Below the pieces are notes generated by a model. It did no database searches. It was not told where the DNA came from and worked only from the letters and a program-made list of their open reading frames with translations. Source: Pseudomonadota bacterium (GTDB taxonomy: Bacteria; Pseudomonadota; Gammaproteobacteria; Burkholderiales; Burkholderiaceae). Taken from it: a stretch of 33,180 bases of DNA. The stretch spans positions 1 through 33,180 of the forward strand of contig JAKORH010000024.1 in the NCBI GenBank assembly GCA_029777935.1, read 5' to 3'. Below are positions 21,948 to 31,063 of this stretch, one piece after another (positions within the stretch are counted from its first letter, which is position 1; the number at the start of each line of letters is the position of its first letter). The position numbers and the translations under genes are program-made.

Positions 21948-23152
21948 GCGCTGACCTCCTTCACCAGTTCCTCGGGCGCCTGCAGCCGGTCGCGCACCGC
22001 GGCCAGGAACAGGCCGCCGCGATGGCCGTCGCTGACGCGGTGGTCGGCCGCCAGGCTGGCGCAGATTACCGGCACCGCGCGCACTTCGCCGCCGTCGACC
22101 CACGGCCGGTCGGTCACGCGGCCGAAGCCGACGATCGCCACTTGCGGCGGATAGATCACGCCGAATACCGCTCCGACGCCGCGGTCGCCGAGGCTGGTCA
22201 CCGTGATCGTCGCATCGGTCAGCTCCGCCAGCCGCAGCGAGCCTGCGCGCGTGCGCTGCGTCAGGTCGAGCAGTTCGCGGTTGACGGTGTCGACATCCTT
22301 GCGGTCGACATCGTGCAGCGCCGGCGTCACCAGGCCGCCGGCGCGCAGCGAGATCGCCACGCCGATGTGGATCGCGGCCGAGGCGCCGAACGCGCCGTCG
22401 CGGAAATAGCCGTTCAGTTCCGGATACCGGCGCAGCGCCGCTGCCACCGCCTTCAGCAGCAGCGGCGCGAGCAGCAGCCGGTTCGTCACGGGGCGCTGCG
22501 CGTTCTCCTGCGCCAGCCACGCCGTCGCCGCGGCCAGCGGAACATCCTCGGACAGGTAATAGTGCGGGATCTCGCGCTTGGAGCGTGCCATCGCGGCGGC
22601 GATCACGCGTCGCATCTCCTCGGCGCGCGCGGCCACGGGTGCGGGCGCGGGCTTGGGCGGCGCCGCGCGCGCGGCAGCCTCGACGTCGAGGATCGTGATC
22701 GCGCCGTCCGGGCCGCTGCCGGCGATCGAGGTGAGGTCGATGTGCAGTTCGTCGGCGCGCTTGCGCGCAGCGGGCGAGACGCGCAGCCGCGTGGGCGGGG
22801 GAACCGTCGTGACGAGATGCGGCTCGGCAATCGCCGGCGCCGGCGCCAGCGGCTTCGCCCCTGCTTCTTTCGCCTTCAGCGCCGCGAGCGCGCGTTCGAC
22901 CGCTTCGGCGCTCTCGTCCGGCGCGCGCAGCGCCGCCATCAGCGTGCCGACCGGGATCTTCGTGCCGGGCTCGATCAGCAGTGCCTGCACCACGCCTTCC
23001 TGCCAGCACTCGACGTCGATCGCGGCTTTTGCCGTGTCGACCACGCACACGATCTGCCCGCGCCTGACCGCGTCGCCGGGCTGCACGCGCCATTCGAGCA
23101 GCGTGCCTTCGTCCATGTCGGCGCCGAGGGAGGGCAGTCTGAATTCGATCAT
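21944..23152 (-). CDS. Dihydrolipoamide acyltransferase E2 of a 2-oxoacid dehydrogenase complex
   Basis: A 402-residue E2. Residues 1-75 form a lipoyl domain with Lys42 in DTAKAAID as the lipoylation site. A flexible Ala/Pro linker and an E1/E3-binding domain follow (about 112-150: RVSPAARKRADEL and IAGSGPDGAITILDV), then another Pro/Ala linker and the catalytic domain (about 175-402). Active-site His371 and Asp375 are in ADHRVSDG. The enzyme moves the acyl group from its lipoyl arm to CoA or, conceivably here, to the carrier protein encoded just after it. ATG at 23152 is chosen because the lipoyl domain begins there; it lacks a clear ribosome-binding site, and the bases upstream belong to a palindromic repeat. 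No E3 gene is nearby, so a shared E3 must serve. Confidence 0.93.
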   Translation of the reverse strand: MIEFRLPSLGADMDEGTLLEWRVQPGDAVRRGQIVCVVDTAKAAIDVECWQEGVVQALLIEPGTKIPVGTLMAALRAPDESAEAVERALAALKAKEAGAKPLAPAPAIAEPHLVTTVPPPTRLRVSPAARKRADELHIDLTSIAGSGPDGAITILDVEAAARAAPPKPAPAPVAARAEEMRRVIAAAMARSKREIPHYYLSEDVPLAAATAWLAQENAQRPVTNRLLLAPLLLKAVAAALRRYPELNGYFRDGAFGASAAIHIGVAISLRAGGLVTPALHDVDRKDVDTVNRELLDLTQRTRAGSLRLAELTDATITVTSLGDRGVGAVFGVIYPPQVAIVGFGRVTDRPWVDGGEVRAVPVICASLAADHRVSDGHRGGLFLAAVRDRLQAPEELVKEVSA

Positions 23153-23165
23153 TGGATGGGCGTTG

Positions 23166-23251
23166 TTCACCACAGAGAACACAGAGAGCACAGAGCAGAG
23201 CTTCTGTCGGAATTCGTCTTCCTTCGTGTTCTCTGTGCTCTCTGTGGTGAA
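23166..23251. repeat. CACAGAGA-type palindromic repeat between E1-beta and E2
   Basis: Left arm TTCACCACAGAGAACACAGA and right arm TGCTCTCTGTGGTGAA pair as a long, slightly out-of-register inverted repeat of about 86 bp. It fills nearly the whole 110-bp gap between the E1-beta stop and the E2 start. Similar CACAGAGA palindromes are scattered in many bacterial genomes. It is lower in GC than its surroundings and probably inserted into a once-tighter operon. Confidence 0.88.
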
Positions 23252-23262
23252 TCAGTCCTCTT

Positions 23263-24249
23263 CTACCGCTGCGTGCACAGCGACTTCGCCGCCGCGACGA
23301 TCCGCGGCGGCATCGGCAGCGCAGCCTCTTCGAGATGCTTCGGATACGGAATCGGCACTTCCTCGGTGCACACGCGCGCCAGCGGGGCGTCGAGGTCGTA
23401 GAACGCGCGTTCCACCAGCCCCGCCATGACCTCGGCGGCAAGGCTGCAGGTCTTCCAGCCTTCGTCGACGATCAGTGCGCGCCGCGTCTTGCGCACGGAC
23501 GCGACCACCGTGTCCCAGTCAAGCGGGCGCAACACGCGCAGGTCGACCACTTCGGCCTCGATGCCGTCGCGCGCCAGTTCTTCCGCCGCGGCGAGCGCGC
23601 GCGGCAGGCTGCCGCCATAGGTGATGATCGACACCCTCGTTCCCGCGCGGCGCACCGCCGCGTGCGCGATGTCGACCGCGGGCGGCGGATCGGGGAGTTC
23701 CCCTTCGAGGTTGTAAAGCTGCGCGTGCTCGAACATCACTACCGGATCGGGATCCGCGAGCGCGGGTGCCAGCATGCCGCGCGCGTCCTCGAGCGTGGCC
23801 GGCGCCAGCACCTTGATGCCGGGAATGTGCGCGTACCAGACCTCGAGGCTGTGCGAATGCTGTGCGGCCAGTTGCCGGCCTGCGCCGGTGGCCATGCGGA
23901 TCACCAGCGGAATCGAGAACTGCCCGCCCGACATGTGGCGCAGCGTCGCCGCGCTGTTGACGATCTGGTCGAGCGCGAGCAGCGAGAAGTTGACCGTCAT
24001 CACCTCGACGATCGGCCGCAGGCCGCCCAGCGCCGCGCCGATGCCGGCGCCGACGAAGGCGAGCTCCGACAGCGGCGTATCGCGGATGCGCTCGGGGCCG
24101 AATTCGTCGTAGAAGCCCTTCGTCACCGCGTACGAGCCGCCGTAGCGGCCGACGTCCTCGCCCATGATGAACACGCGCGCATCGCGGGTCAGCGCCTCGT
24201 GATGGGCGGCGCGCAGCGCCTCGCGGTAGGTGGTGTGCGTCATCGTCAC
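23263..24249 (-). CDS. 2-oxoacid dehydrogenase E1 component, beta subunit
   Basis: A 328-residue (326 from the second start) transketolase-like beta subunit. Features in order: [45 protein letters not shown], the His-containing loop [15 protein letters not shown] that reaches the TPP site, and the transketolase C-terminal domain with [13 protein letters not shown] and IVDEGWKTC. It binds TPP at the interface with E1-alpha and decarboxylates a 2-oxo acid. GTG at 24249 overlaps the flavodoxin stop as GTGA; ATG at 24243 is an equally good start. It resembles acetoin or pyruvate dehydrogenase beta chains. The flavodoxin gene inserted between alpha and beta is unusual. Confidence 0.94.
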   Translation of the reverse strand: MTMTHTTYREALRAAHHEALTRDARVFIMGEDVGRYGGSYAVTKGFYDEFGPERIRDTPLSELAFVGAGIGAALGGLRPIVEVMTVNFSLLALDQIVNSAATLRHMSGGQFSIPLVIRMATGAGRQLAAQHSHSLEVWYAHIPGIKVLAPATLEDARGMLAPALADPDPVVMFEHAQLYNLEGELPDPPPAVDIAHAAVRRAGTRVSIITYGGSLPRALAAAEELARDGIEAEVVDLRVLRPLDWDTVVASVRKTRRALIVDEGWKTCSLAAEVMAGLVERAFYDLDAPLARVCTEEVPIPYPKHLEEAALPMPPRIVAAAKSLCTQR

Positions 24250-24806
24250 GCGGCCTTGCGTTCCTCGCCGCGCGTTGCGGCCAGATATTGGTCGACGAAG
24301 CGCGCAAGGTCGTCCCAGTCGGTGTACTCGGTGTCGCGCGCGGTGTCGGTGCTGCCGCCGGCCTTCTGCGCGATCGACTTCATGATCCGGCGCTTCAGGA
24401 AGTCGTACTGGCTGTACGTCAGCGCGCCGGCGACCAGCCGCACCATGCCGGCGTTCAGGCCGGTGTCAGCGAGGAATTTCCCGGCGAGCCGCTGCGCTTC
24501 GACGCGCCATCCCTCGTTGTCGCCGGCCATCGACAGGCTGACCGAGAAGAACGCGGTCGGAATCGCGTTCAGCCACGCGGAATTGGCCTTGATGAAATGC
24601 GCCAGCGACGACTGGTGCCTGCCCTCGTGCAGCGAGCCGCCGATGAACGCGCCGGCGTAGATCGGCGCCACCTGCGCGGCAGCCGGGCTCGCGCTGTCGA
24701 CGAGGTCCACGCTTCTGCCGGCGCGGCGCAGCCTCTCGGCGATGAACTCGGCCACCTTGCGCGTGTGGCCTTCGGTGGTGCCGTAGACGACGAGGAGGGG
24801 TTTCAT
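24246..24806 (-). CDS. HemG-like flavodoxin-domain protein between E1-alpha and E1-beta
   Basis: A 186-residue flavoprotein. The FMN phosphate loop is [10 protein letters not shown] (8-17), and [17 protein letters not shown] and [12 protein letters not shown] follow the flavodoxin order. The C-terminal section [20 protein letters not shown] resembles the region of protoporphyrinogen oxidase HemG and related menaquinone-dependent flavodoxins. ATG at 24806 has GAGAGGA upstream, 12 bp after the E1-alpha stop, and its end overlaps the E1-beta start. Its place inside the E1 pair argues for a role with the dehydrogenase, for example taking electrons to or from quinones or the nitroreductase, rather than haem synthesis. 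That role is inference. Confidence 0.88.
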   Translation of the reverse strand: MKPLLVVYGTTEGHTRKVAEFIAERLRRAGRSVDLVDSASPAAAQVAPIYAGAFIGGSLHEGRHQSSLAHFIKANSAWLNAIPTAFFSVSLSMAGDNEGWRVEAQRLAGKFLADTGLNAGMVRLVAGALTYSQYDFLKRRIMKSIAQKAGGSTDTARDTEYTDWDDLARFVDQYLAATRGEERKAA

Positions 24807-24818
24807 ACCGGGTTCCTC

Positions 24819-25829
24819 TCACGTGGCCGGCGTGGTGACGTCGCGCGTCAGTTGCTCGACCGGCTCCCACGTGCCGGCCTCGGCGAACGCGACCGCCCCC
24901 TCGACCTCGGCGAGCGCGTCGCGGTCGATCGCGGCGAAGTCGTCCTCGGTCATCATGCCGGCCGCCTTCAGCCGGTCGGTGAAGGTGTGGATCGGGCCGT
25001 GCTGCTTCCAGCGTTCGACCTCGTCCTTGTTGCGATACAGCTCCGCGTCGAACATCGAGTGCGCGCGGAAGCGGTAGGTGTGGAACTCGACGAAGCTCGG
25101 CAGGCCGTCGGCGCGCACCGCCTCGATCGCGGCCTGCGCCGCCTCGTGCACCGCGAGCACGTTCATGCCGTTGATGTGGCGGGTAGCGATGCCGTAGCTC
25201 GCCGCCTTCTTCGTCAGGTCGATCTGCGACTCGGAGCGCGCCAGCGCCGTGCCCATCGCGTACAGGTTGTTCTCGCACAGGAACAGCACCGGCAGCCGCC
25301 ACAGCGCCGCGAGGTTCAGCGATTCGTGGAACACGCCTTCGGCGACCGCGCCCTCGCCGAAGAAGCACGCTGTCACTCGCCCCTTGCGTCCGGTCATCTT
25401 GTCCGCCAGCGCCAGCCCCACCGCGAGCGGGAGCCCCCCGCCGACGATCGCGTTGCCGCCGTAGAAGCGCGTCGCGGCATCGAACAGATGCATCGACCCG
25501 CCGCGCCCGCGCGAGCAGCCTTCGACCTTGCCGAACATCTCGGCCATGATCGCGTTCATCGGCACGCCGCGCAGCAGCGCCTGGCCGTGCTCGCGATAGG
25601 TCGCGACCACCGCGTCGTCGCGCGCCAGGTTCGGCAGCACGCCCGCGGCGACCGCTTCCTCGCCGATGTAAAGGTGCAGGAAGCCTCGGATCCTGCCCGC
25701 GCCGTACAGCTCCGCGCAGCGTTCTTCGAGCCGGCGGATGCGCACCATGTCGCGCACGCGCGTGAGGCAGAACCCGCGCGCGTACTGTCTCACGTCGGTG
25801 GTGAAGCGCGACAGGTCTTCCGGTGTCAT
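24819..25829 (-). CDS. 2-oxoacid dehydrogenase E1 component, alpha subunit
   Basis: A 336-residue TPP-dependent subunit of the pyruvate/acetoin dehydrogenase type. Main features are [43 protein letters not shown] and the TPP/Mg section starting [10 protein letters not shown] and ending [11 protein letters not shown]. The usual Asp of the GDG motif is Glu159 here, a conservative change. AHSMFD and ELYRNKDEV follow in the phosphorylation-loop region. ATG at 25829 has GAGGA eight bases upstream, and it starts 10 bp after the nitroreductase gene. It acts with the E1-beta encoded 570 bp downstream; the substrate 2-oxo acid is not evident. Confidence 0.94.
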   Translation of the reverse strand: MTPEDLSRFTTDVRQYARGFCLTRVRDMVRIRRLEERCAELYGAGRIRGFLHLYIGEEAVAAGVLPNLARDDAVVATYREHGQALLRGVPMNAIMAEMFGKVEGCSRGRGGSMHLFDAATRFYGGNAIVGGGLPLAVGLALADKMTGRKGRVTACFFGEGAVAEGVFHESLNLAALWRLPVLFLCENNLYAMGTALARSESQIDLTKKAASYGIATRHINGMNVLAVHEAAQAAIEAVRADGLPSFVEFHTYRFRAHSMFDAELYRNKDEVERWKQHGPIHTFTDRLKAAGMMTEDDFAAIDRDALAEVEGAVAFAEAGTWEPVEQLTRDVTTPAT

Positions 25830-25839
25830 CGGCGCATCC

Positions 25840-26520
25840 TCAGCGATTCGGATATCCGACCGACTGCGCCAGCGTGATCTTCTGCCGCGGCTTCAATCCC
25901 GCGGCCTGAGCGAAGCGCTCGCGGTCGATCGAGGCGTACACCACGCTGCCGAGTCCCTCCGACGCGCAGTACAGATACACGTTCTGCGCGATGAATCCGG
26001 TGTCGGCCGCGGCGAAGCTGCGGCGCGTCTCCTCGTCGCCGCGGCCCATCCGCCCTTCGTCGGCGACATAGACCAGCGTGACCGGCGCTTCGCGCGCATG
26101 CGGCTGCGTACCGGCGAGGGCGCGCAGGTCGCGCGCCACGGCGAGCTTCAGCGCGTGCGCGCCGGCGTCGTACAGATACAGCCCTTCGCGCAGCGCCACG
26201 TAGACATCGATCTCCTGCGCGTTGCGCGCCGACGGCGCGGTTCGATGGCCGTCGGGACGGTTGACGCCGAATGCGGCCCACAGCAGGTTCGACAGCACCT
26301 GCGCCGGCAGCGGCTGCTCGGCGAAGCTGCGCGTGCTGTGCCGCTCCTTCAGCGCCTGCAGCAGCGGCTTGCCGCCTTCGGTCTGCGCCGGCGGCAGCGC
26401 GATTTCCTGCCCCGCCACTTCGGCGATCACCAGCAGCGCGGCCAGCAGCAGAACCCTGGCGGCGATCCGCCGCGCGCGGCGGACGCGGTCCTTCAGCTTC
26501 GGGGTCATCGCGGCGTCCAT
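25840..26520 (-). CDS. Membrane-anchored nitroreductase-family flavoprotein (SagB/ThcOx-like)
   Basis: About 226 residues. The first 20 are strongly basic and are followed by a membrane helix ([17 protein letters not shown]), so the catalytic domain should face the periplasm unless the anchor is inverted. The FMN-binding landmarks are [51 protein letters not shown] and a C-terminal QSVGYP. This set is closest to SagB/ThcOx-type oxidoreductases, which act on peptides and other small molecules. Starts at GTG 26523, ATG 26520 and ATG 26508 are all possible. It is 15 bp after a flavodoxin gene and 10 bp before E1-alpha, so it may be the redox partner of the flavodoxin. Substrate unknown. Confidence 0.88.
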   Translation of the reverse strand: MDAAMTPKLKDRVRRARRIAARVLLLAALLVIAEVAGQEIALPPAQTEGGKPLLQALKERHSTRSFAEQPLPAQVLSNLLWAAFGVNRPDGHRTAPSARNAQEIDVYVALREGLYLYDAGAHALKLAVARDLRALAGTQPHAREAPVTLVYVADEGRMGRGDEETRRSFAAADTGFIAQNVYLYCASEGLGSVVYASIDRERFAQAAGLKPRQKITLAQSVGYPNR

Positions 26521-26535
26521 CACATCTGCATTCGC

Positions 26536-27057
26536 TCATCCCGCCGCGTGCGCCGGCTGCACGCGCGGCGTGCGGCGCGGCCGGCGCGGTGCGCCCGACT
26601 GCAACTGCCGCACGAACGCGTCGAGCTTGTCGCCGCCGGCCGCGACTTCGCGATCGGTCAGCGCCAGCGTGGCGACCGGTTCGCGATCCGCGAGCTGCGC
26701 CATCGTGCAGAACACGCGCCGCGCGCCCGAGCCGCCCATCGTGCAGAAGAACGCGGTGCGTCCTTGCATCCGGTGCCGCGTGAGCCAGCTTCGCACTGGG
26801 CTCGACAGGCTCCAGAACCACACCGGTGTGCCGACCACGACGAGGTCGTACGCGGCCGCATCCTTCTTCATCGGCCGCAGCGCCGGCTCGAGCCGCGCGA
26901 TCGCCTCGAGCGCGCAGAACGCGTAGCCGAGCGCGCCTGCCATCGGCTGCACGATGCGGATCTCGTCGACATCGGCGTCGAGCCGCTGCGCGAGCGCCTG
27001 CGCCACGCGGCGCGTGTTGCCGGTGCGAGAGTGATAGACGATCAGGATCCTGCGCAT
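26536..27057 (-). CDS. Flavodoxin, first of two in the operon
   Basis: A 173-residue cytoplasmic flavodoxin. The FMN phosphate loop is YHSRTGNTRRVA (8-19), followed by YDLVVVGTPVWFWSLSSPVR (FMN ring loop with Trp) and AFFCTMGGSG. The C-terminus is a short basic, Pro-rich tail. ATG at 27057 has GGAGGG six bases upstream; an ATG 12 bp earlier is possible. It lies 14 bp after the CoA ligase gene and 15 bp before the nitroreductase, so the three are very probably translated from one mRNA. A single-electron or hydride carrier for the nitroreductase is a reasonable guess. Confidence 0.9.
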   Translation of the reverse strand: MRRILIVYHSRTGNTRRVAQALAQRLDADVDEIRIVQPMAGALGYAFCALEAIARLEPALRPMKKDAAAYDLVVVGTPVWFWSLSSPVRSWLTRHRMQGRTAFFCTMGGSGARRVFCTMAQLADREPVATLALTDREVAAGGDKLDAFVRQLQSGAPRRPRRTPRVQPAHAAG

Positions 27058-27071
27058 GATGCCCTCCATAT

Positions 27072-28856
<1,785 letters not shown>

Positions 28857-28922
28857 TCAGTGGGCGGCAACCGTAAGGGCGCAGTTGCTGCGCTCATTCG
28901 CACGTTAGGAGCGCACCTCCGA

Positions 28923-28944
28923 AGTTGATTGACCGCCATCAACT
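28923..28944. promoter_or_regulatory. Candidate operator upstream of the CoA ligase operon
   Basis: A perfect inverted repeat with 7-base arms, AGTTGAT-N8-ATCAACT, is centred about 78 bp upstream of the ligase ATG, within the only long gap before the operon. There is no T-tract to suggest a terminator. Position and symmetry fit a dimeric repressor or activator site; the regulator is not encoded in the window. I could not assign a clear -10/-35 pair. Confidence 0.4.
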
Positions 28945-29005
28945 GCGCGTCGCCGATCGCGCGGACGCGGGCTAAGAGGTTCTAAGGCTCGTACGGCGTC
29001 AGCCG

Positions 29006-29296
29006 CTATCCGAACCCCGCTTCGCGCTGATGCCGCAGCGCCAGGATCTCCACCCGCGACCGTGGCGCGTTGAATCGATACAGCGCCACGTAGCCGCTGC
29101 GTCCGTGCGAGATCAGCAGTTCACGCAGTTCTCCGTGAACTGGACGGCCGATCAGTGGGTGTCGTTCGAGCACGCGCACGGCATCGATGATCAGTTCTGC
29201 CGCTCGGCCGGCCGCCGTCGGATCGTTGCGCGCGATGAAATCGAACAGCCGGTCGAAGTCGTCGAGCGCGCGATCACTGTAGAAGATCGCCGGCAT
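29006..29296 (-). CDS. ParE/RelE-family toxin
   Basis: A 96-residue toxin. The fold markers are the N-terminal YSDRALDDFDRLFDFIARND (two helices after the first strand), RPVHGELRELLISHGRSGY and the final beta strands VALYRFN and VEILALRHQREAGF. The R...HQREAG ending is common in ParE toxins, which act on DNA gyrase; RelE relatives cleave ribosomal mRNA. It starts 7 bp after the antitoxin stop, in the usual antitoxin-first order. Complete and apparently intact. Confidence 0.92.
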   Translation of the reverse strand: MPAIFYSDRALDDFDRLFDFIARNDPTAAGRAAELIIDAVRVLERHPLIGRPVHGELRELLISHGRSGYVALYRFNAPRSRVEILALRHQREAGFG

Positions 29297-29302
29297 CGCC
29301 GG

Positions 29303-29608
29303 TCAGCGGCCGCTGGCGTGCTTCGAGGCGCGTTTGACCGGCGCTGGCCGGCGCGCAACGCGCCCGGCGGCGCGCGCAACGATGTAGGCGTGCACGTCCT
29401 CGGCCGCGTAGAGCGGCGCACCGCGGTCGATTCCGGCGGCGGCGCGGCGCGCGTCTTCGATGAATCCGGATCGCAGTTCTGCGAGCGTCGCCTGCGCTTC
29501 GAGCGCCTCTACCATCCACGCGTGCGCGGACTTGCCAGCCGCCCGCGCCAGCGGCGCGATGCGTTGCTTGAGCTCGTCGGGCAGCTTCAGCGCGGTCGGC
29601 GTGGTCAT
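29303..29608 (-). CDS. Ribbon-helix-helix antitoxin of the ParE-like toxin
   Basis: A 101-residue protein. The N-terminus ALKLPDELKQRIAPLARAAG matches a CopG/Arc-type ribbon-helix-helix DNA-binding domain (residues 6-45, ending SAHAWMVEALE), followed by a helical, basic tail that should wrap the toxin. It is translated just before the toxin gene. RHH antitoxins bind their own promoter as tandem dimers. A strong promoter with two matching half-sites lies 22-58 bp upstream, consistent with this. Confidence 0.92.
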   Translation of the reverse strand: MTTPTALKLPDELKQRIAPLARAAGKSAHAWMVEALEAQATLAELRSGFIEDARRAAAGIDRGAPLYAAEDVHAYIVARAAGRVARRPAPVKRASKHASGR

Positions 29609-29629
29609 CGTGCGACTCCGGTCGAATCG

Positions 29630-29666
29630 GTATTACGAAAGTACTACTTGGCGGCGGAGCTGTCAA
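29630..29666 (-). promoter_or_regulatory. Toxin-antitoxin promoter with two GTANTAC half-sites
   Basis: Reading leftward, a perfect -35 TTGACA (29666-29661) is followed by a 17-bp spacer and a -10 TACTTT (29643-29638). Two 7-base sites of the form GTANTAC, at 29641-29647 and 29630-29636, are spaced exactly 11 bp, one helical turn, and cover the -10 and probable start of transcription. This is the layout expected for an RHH antitoxin operator. Confidence 0.65.
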
Positions 29667-29699
29667 AACGGCAGCCAAGGGCTGGCGCCGCAGCGCACC

Positions 29700-30890
29700 T
29701 CAACGCGCCAGGAACTTCTCCACCAGCCGCACCCAGTACGTCGCGCCGAGCGGAATCAGTTCGTCGTTGAAGTCGAAGCTCGAGCCGTGCAGCATGCACG
29801 GCCCGAGGCCGTGGCCGGCGGCACGATGCGAGCCGTCGCCGTTGCCGATGAAGACGTACGCGCCGGGCTTGGCGCGCAGCATGAACGAGAAGTCCTCCGA
29901 GCCCAGCGTCGGCTCGATGCCGCGCATCACGTTCTCCGGGCCGACGATGTCGTCCATCACGCCCGCGGCGAACTCCGCCTCGCGCGCATGGTTGACGGTC
30001 GGCGGATACGTGCGGTCGAACTGCACCGCGGCGGTCGCGCCGTGCGCCTCGGCGGTGAGTTGCGCGATGCGGCGCATGCGTTCCTCGATCAGGTCCGTCA
30101 CGCGGTCCTCGAACGTACGCACGGTGCCGGCGATCGTCGCGAAGTCCGGCACGACGTTGGTGGCGTCGCCGGCCTTGATGATCGTCACCGACAGCACCGC
30201 GGCATCGATCGGCTTCTTGGCGCGCGTGATGATCCCCTGCAGCCCCTGCACGATCTGCACCGCGACGAACACCGGGTCGGTGCCCAGGTGTGGCAGTGCC
30301 GCGTGCGAGCCCTTGCCGGTGACCGTGATCTCGAACTGGTTGCCAGAAGCCATCATCGGCCCGGGAGTCAGTCCGAACTGGCCGACCGCGAGGTTCGGCC
30401 AGTTGTGCATGCCGAACACCGCGTCGCACGGGAACTTCTCGAACAGACCGTCGTCGATCATCTTTTGCGCGCCGGCGCCGCCTTCCTCCGCGGGCTGGAA
30501 GATCAGGTGCACGCTGCCGTCGAAGGGCCTGGCCTCGGCCAGGTACTTCGCCGCCGCGAGCAGCATCGCGACGTGACCGTCATGGCCGCAGGCGTGCATA
30601 CGATGATCGTGGCGCGAGCGGTGCGCGAACTGGTTGGTCTCCTGAATCGGCAGCGCGTCCATGTCGGCGCGCAGGCCGATCGATTTCCTCGATTTGCCGT
30701 GCCGGATCGTGCCGACCACGCCAGTGCCGCCGAGCCCGCGATGCACGTCGATGCCCCATTCGGCGAGCTTGCCGGCCACGACATCGCTGGTACGGAATTC
30801 CTCGTAGCGCAGCTCGGGGTGCGCGTGGATGTCGCGCCGGATCGCCTGGATCTCGGCACGAAACTGCACGATGCGGTCGATCATGTTCAT
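29700..30890 (-). CDS. M20-family amidohydrolase (hippurate hydrolase/IAA-amino-acid hydrolase-like)
   Basis: A 396-residue zinc-dependent amidohydrolase. Metal ligands are visible in MHACGHDGH, QPAEEGGAGA (with the catalytic Glu), FGMHNWP and the C-terminal GSEDFSF and CMLHGSSFDFND. The dimerisation domain lies between about residues 180 and 300 (GKGSHAALPHLGTDP). Family members cleave N-acyl amino acids or hippurate. ATG at 30890 follows AGGAAG; a second ATG lies two codons on. It is monocistronic, divergent from the TonB-like gene, with 173 bp between them. The true substrate cannot be told from sequence. Confidence 0.94.
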   Translation of the reverse strand: MNMIDRIVQFRAEIQAIRRDIHAHPELRYEEFRTSDVVAGKLAEWGIDVHRGLGGTGVVGTIRHGKSRKSIGLRADMDALPIQETNQFAHRSRHDHRMHACGHDGHVAMLLAAAKYLAEARPFDGSVHLIFQPAEEGGAGAQKMIDDGLFEKFPCDAVFGMHNWPNLAVGQFGLTPGPMMASGNQFEITVTGKGSHAALPHLGTDPVFVAVQIVQGLQGIITRAKKPIDAAVLSVTIIKAGDATNVVPDFATIAGTVRTFEDRVTDLIEERMRRIAQLTAEAHGATAAVQFDRTYPPTVNHAREAEFAAGVMDDIVGPENVMRGIEPTLGSEDFSFMLRAKPGAYVFIGNGDGSHRAAGHGLGPCMLHGSSFDFNDELIPLGATYWVRLVEKFLAR

Positions 30891-31063
30891 CGCGTTCTTC
30901 CTGCCCGGTTGAGAAAGAGGGGAGTGATGCTAGTCCGTTCGACCGATCGCCTCCTTGGTCGATGCGCTGCGCCGCCGGCGCGGATCGAGTGTATGTTGCC
31001 AAGCGCGGATCGTCGCGCTGTTGCCGCGACGCGCGCATCCGTAATTCATCGCGGGAGGTCGTC

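Noticed and set aside
30939..30962. TCGACC-N12-GGTCGA dyad between the amidohydrolase and TonB-like genes
   Set aside because: Six-base arms with a 12-base gap in GC-rich DNA can be chance; no promoter elements support it.
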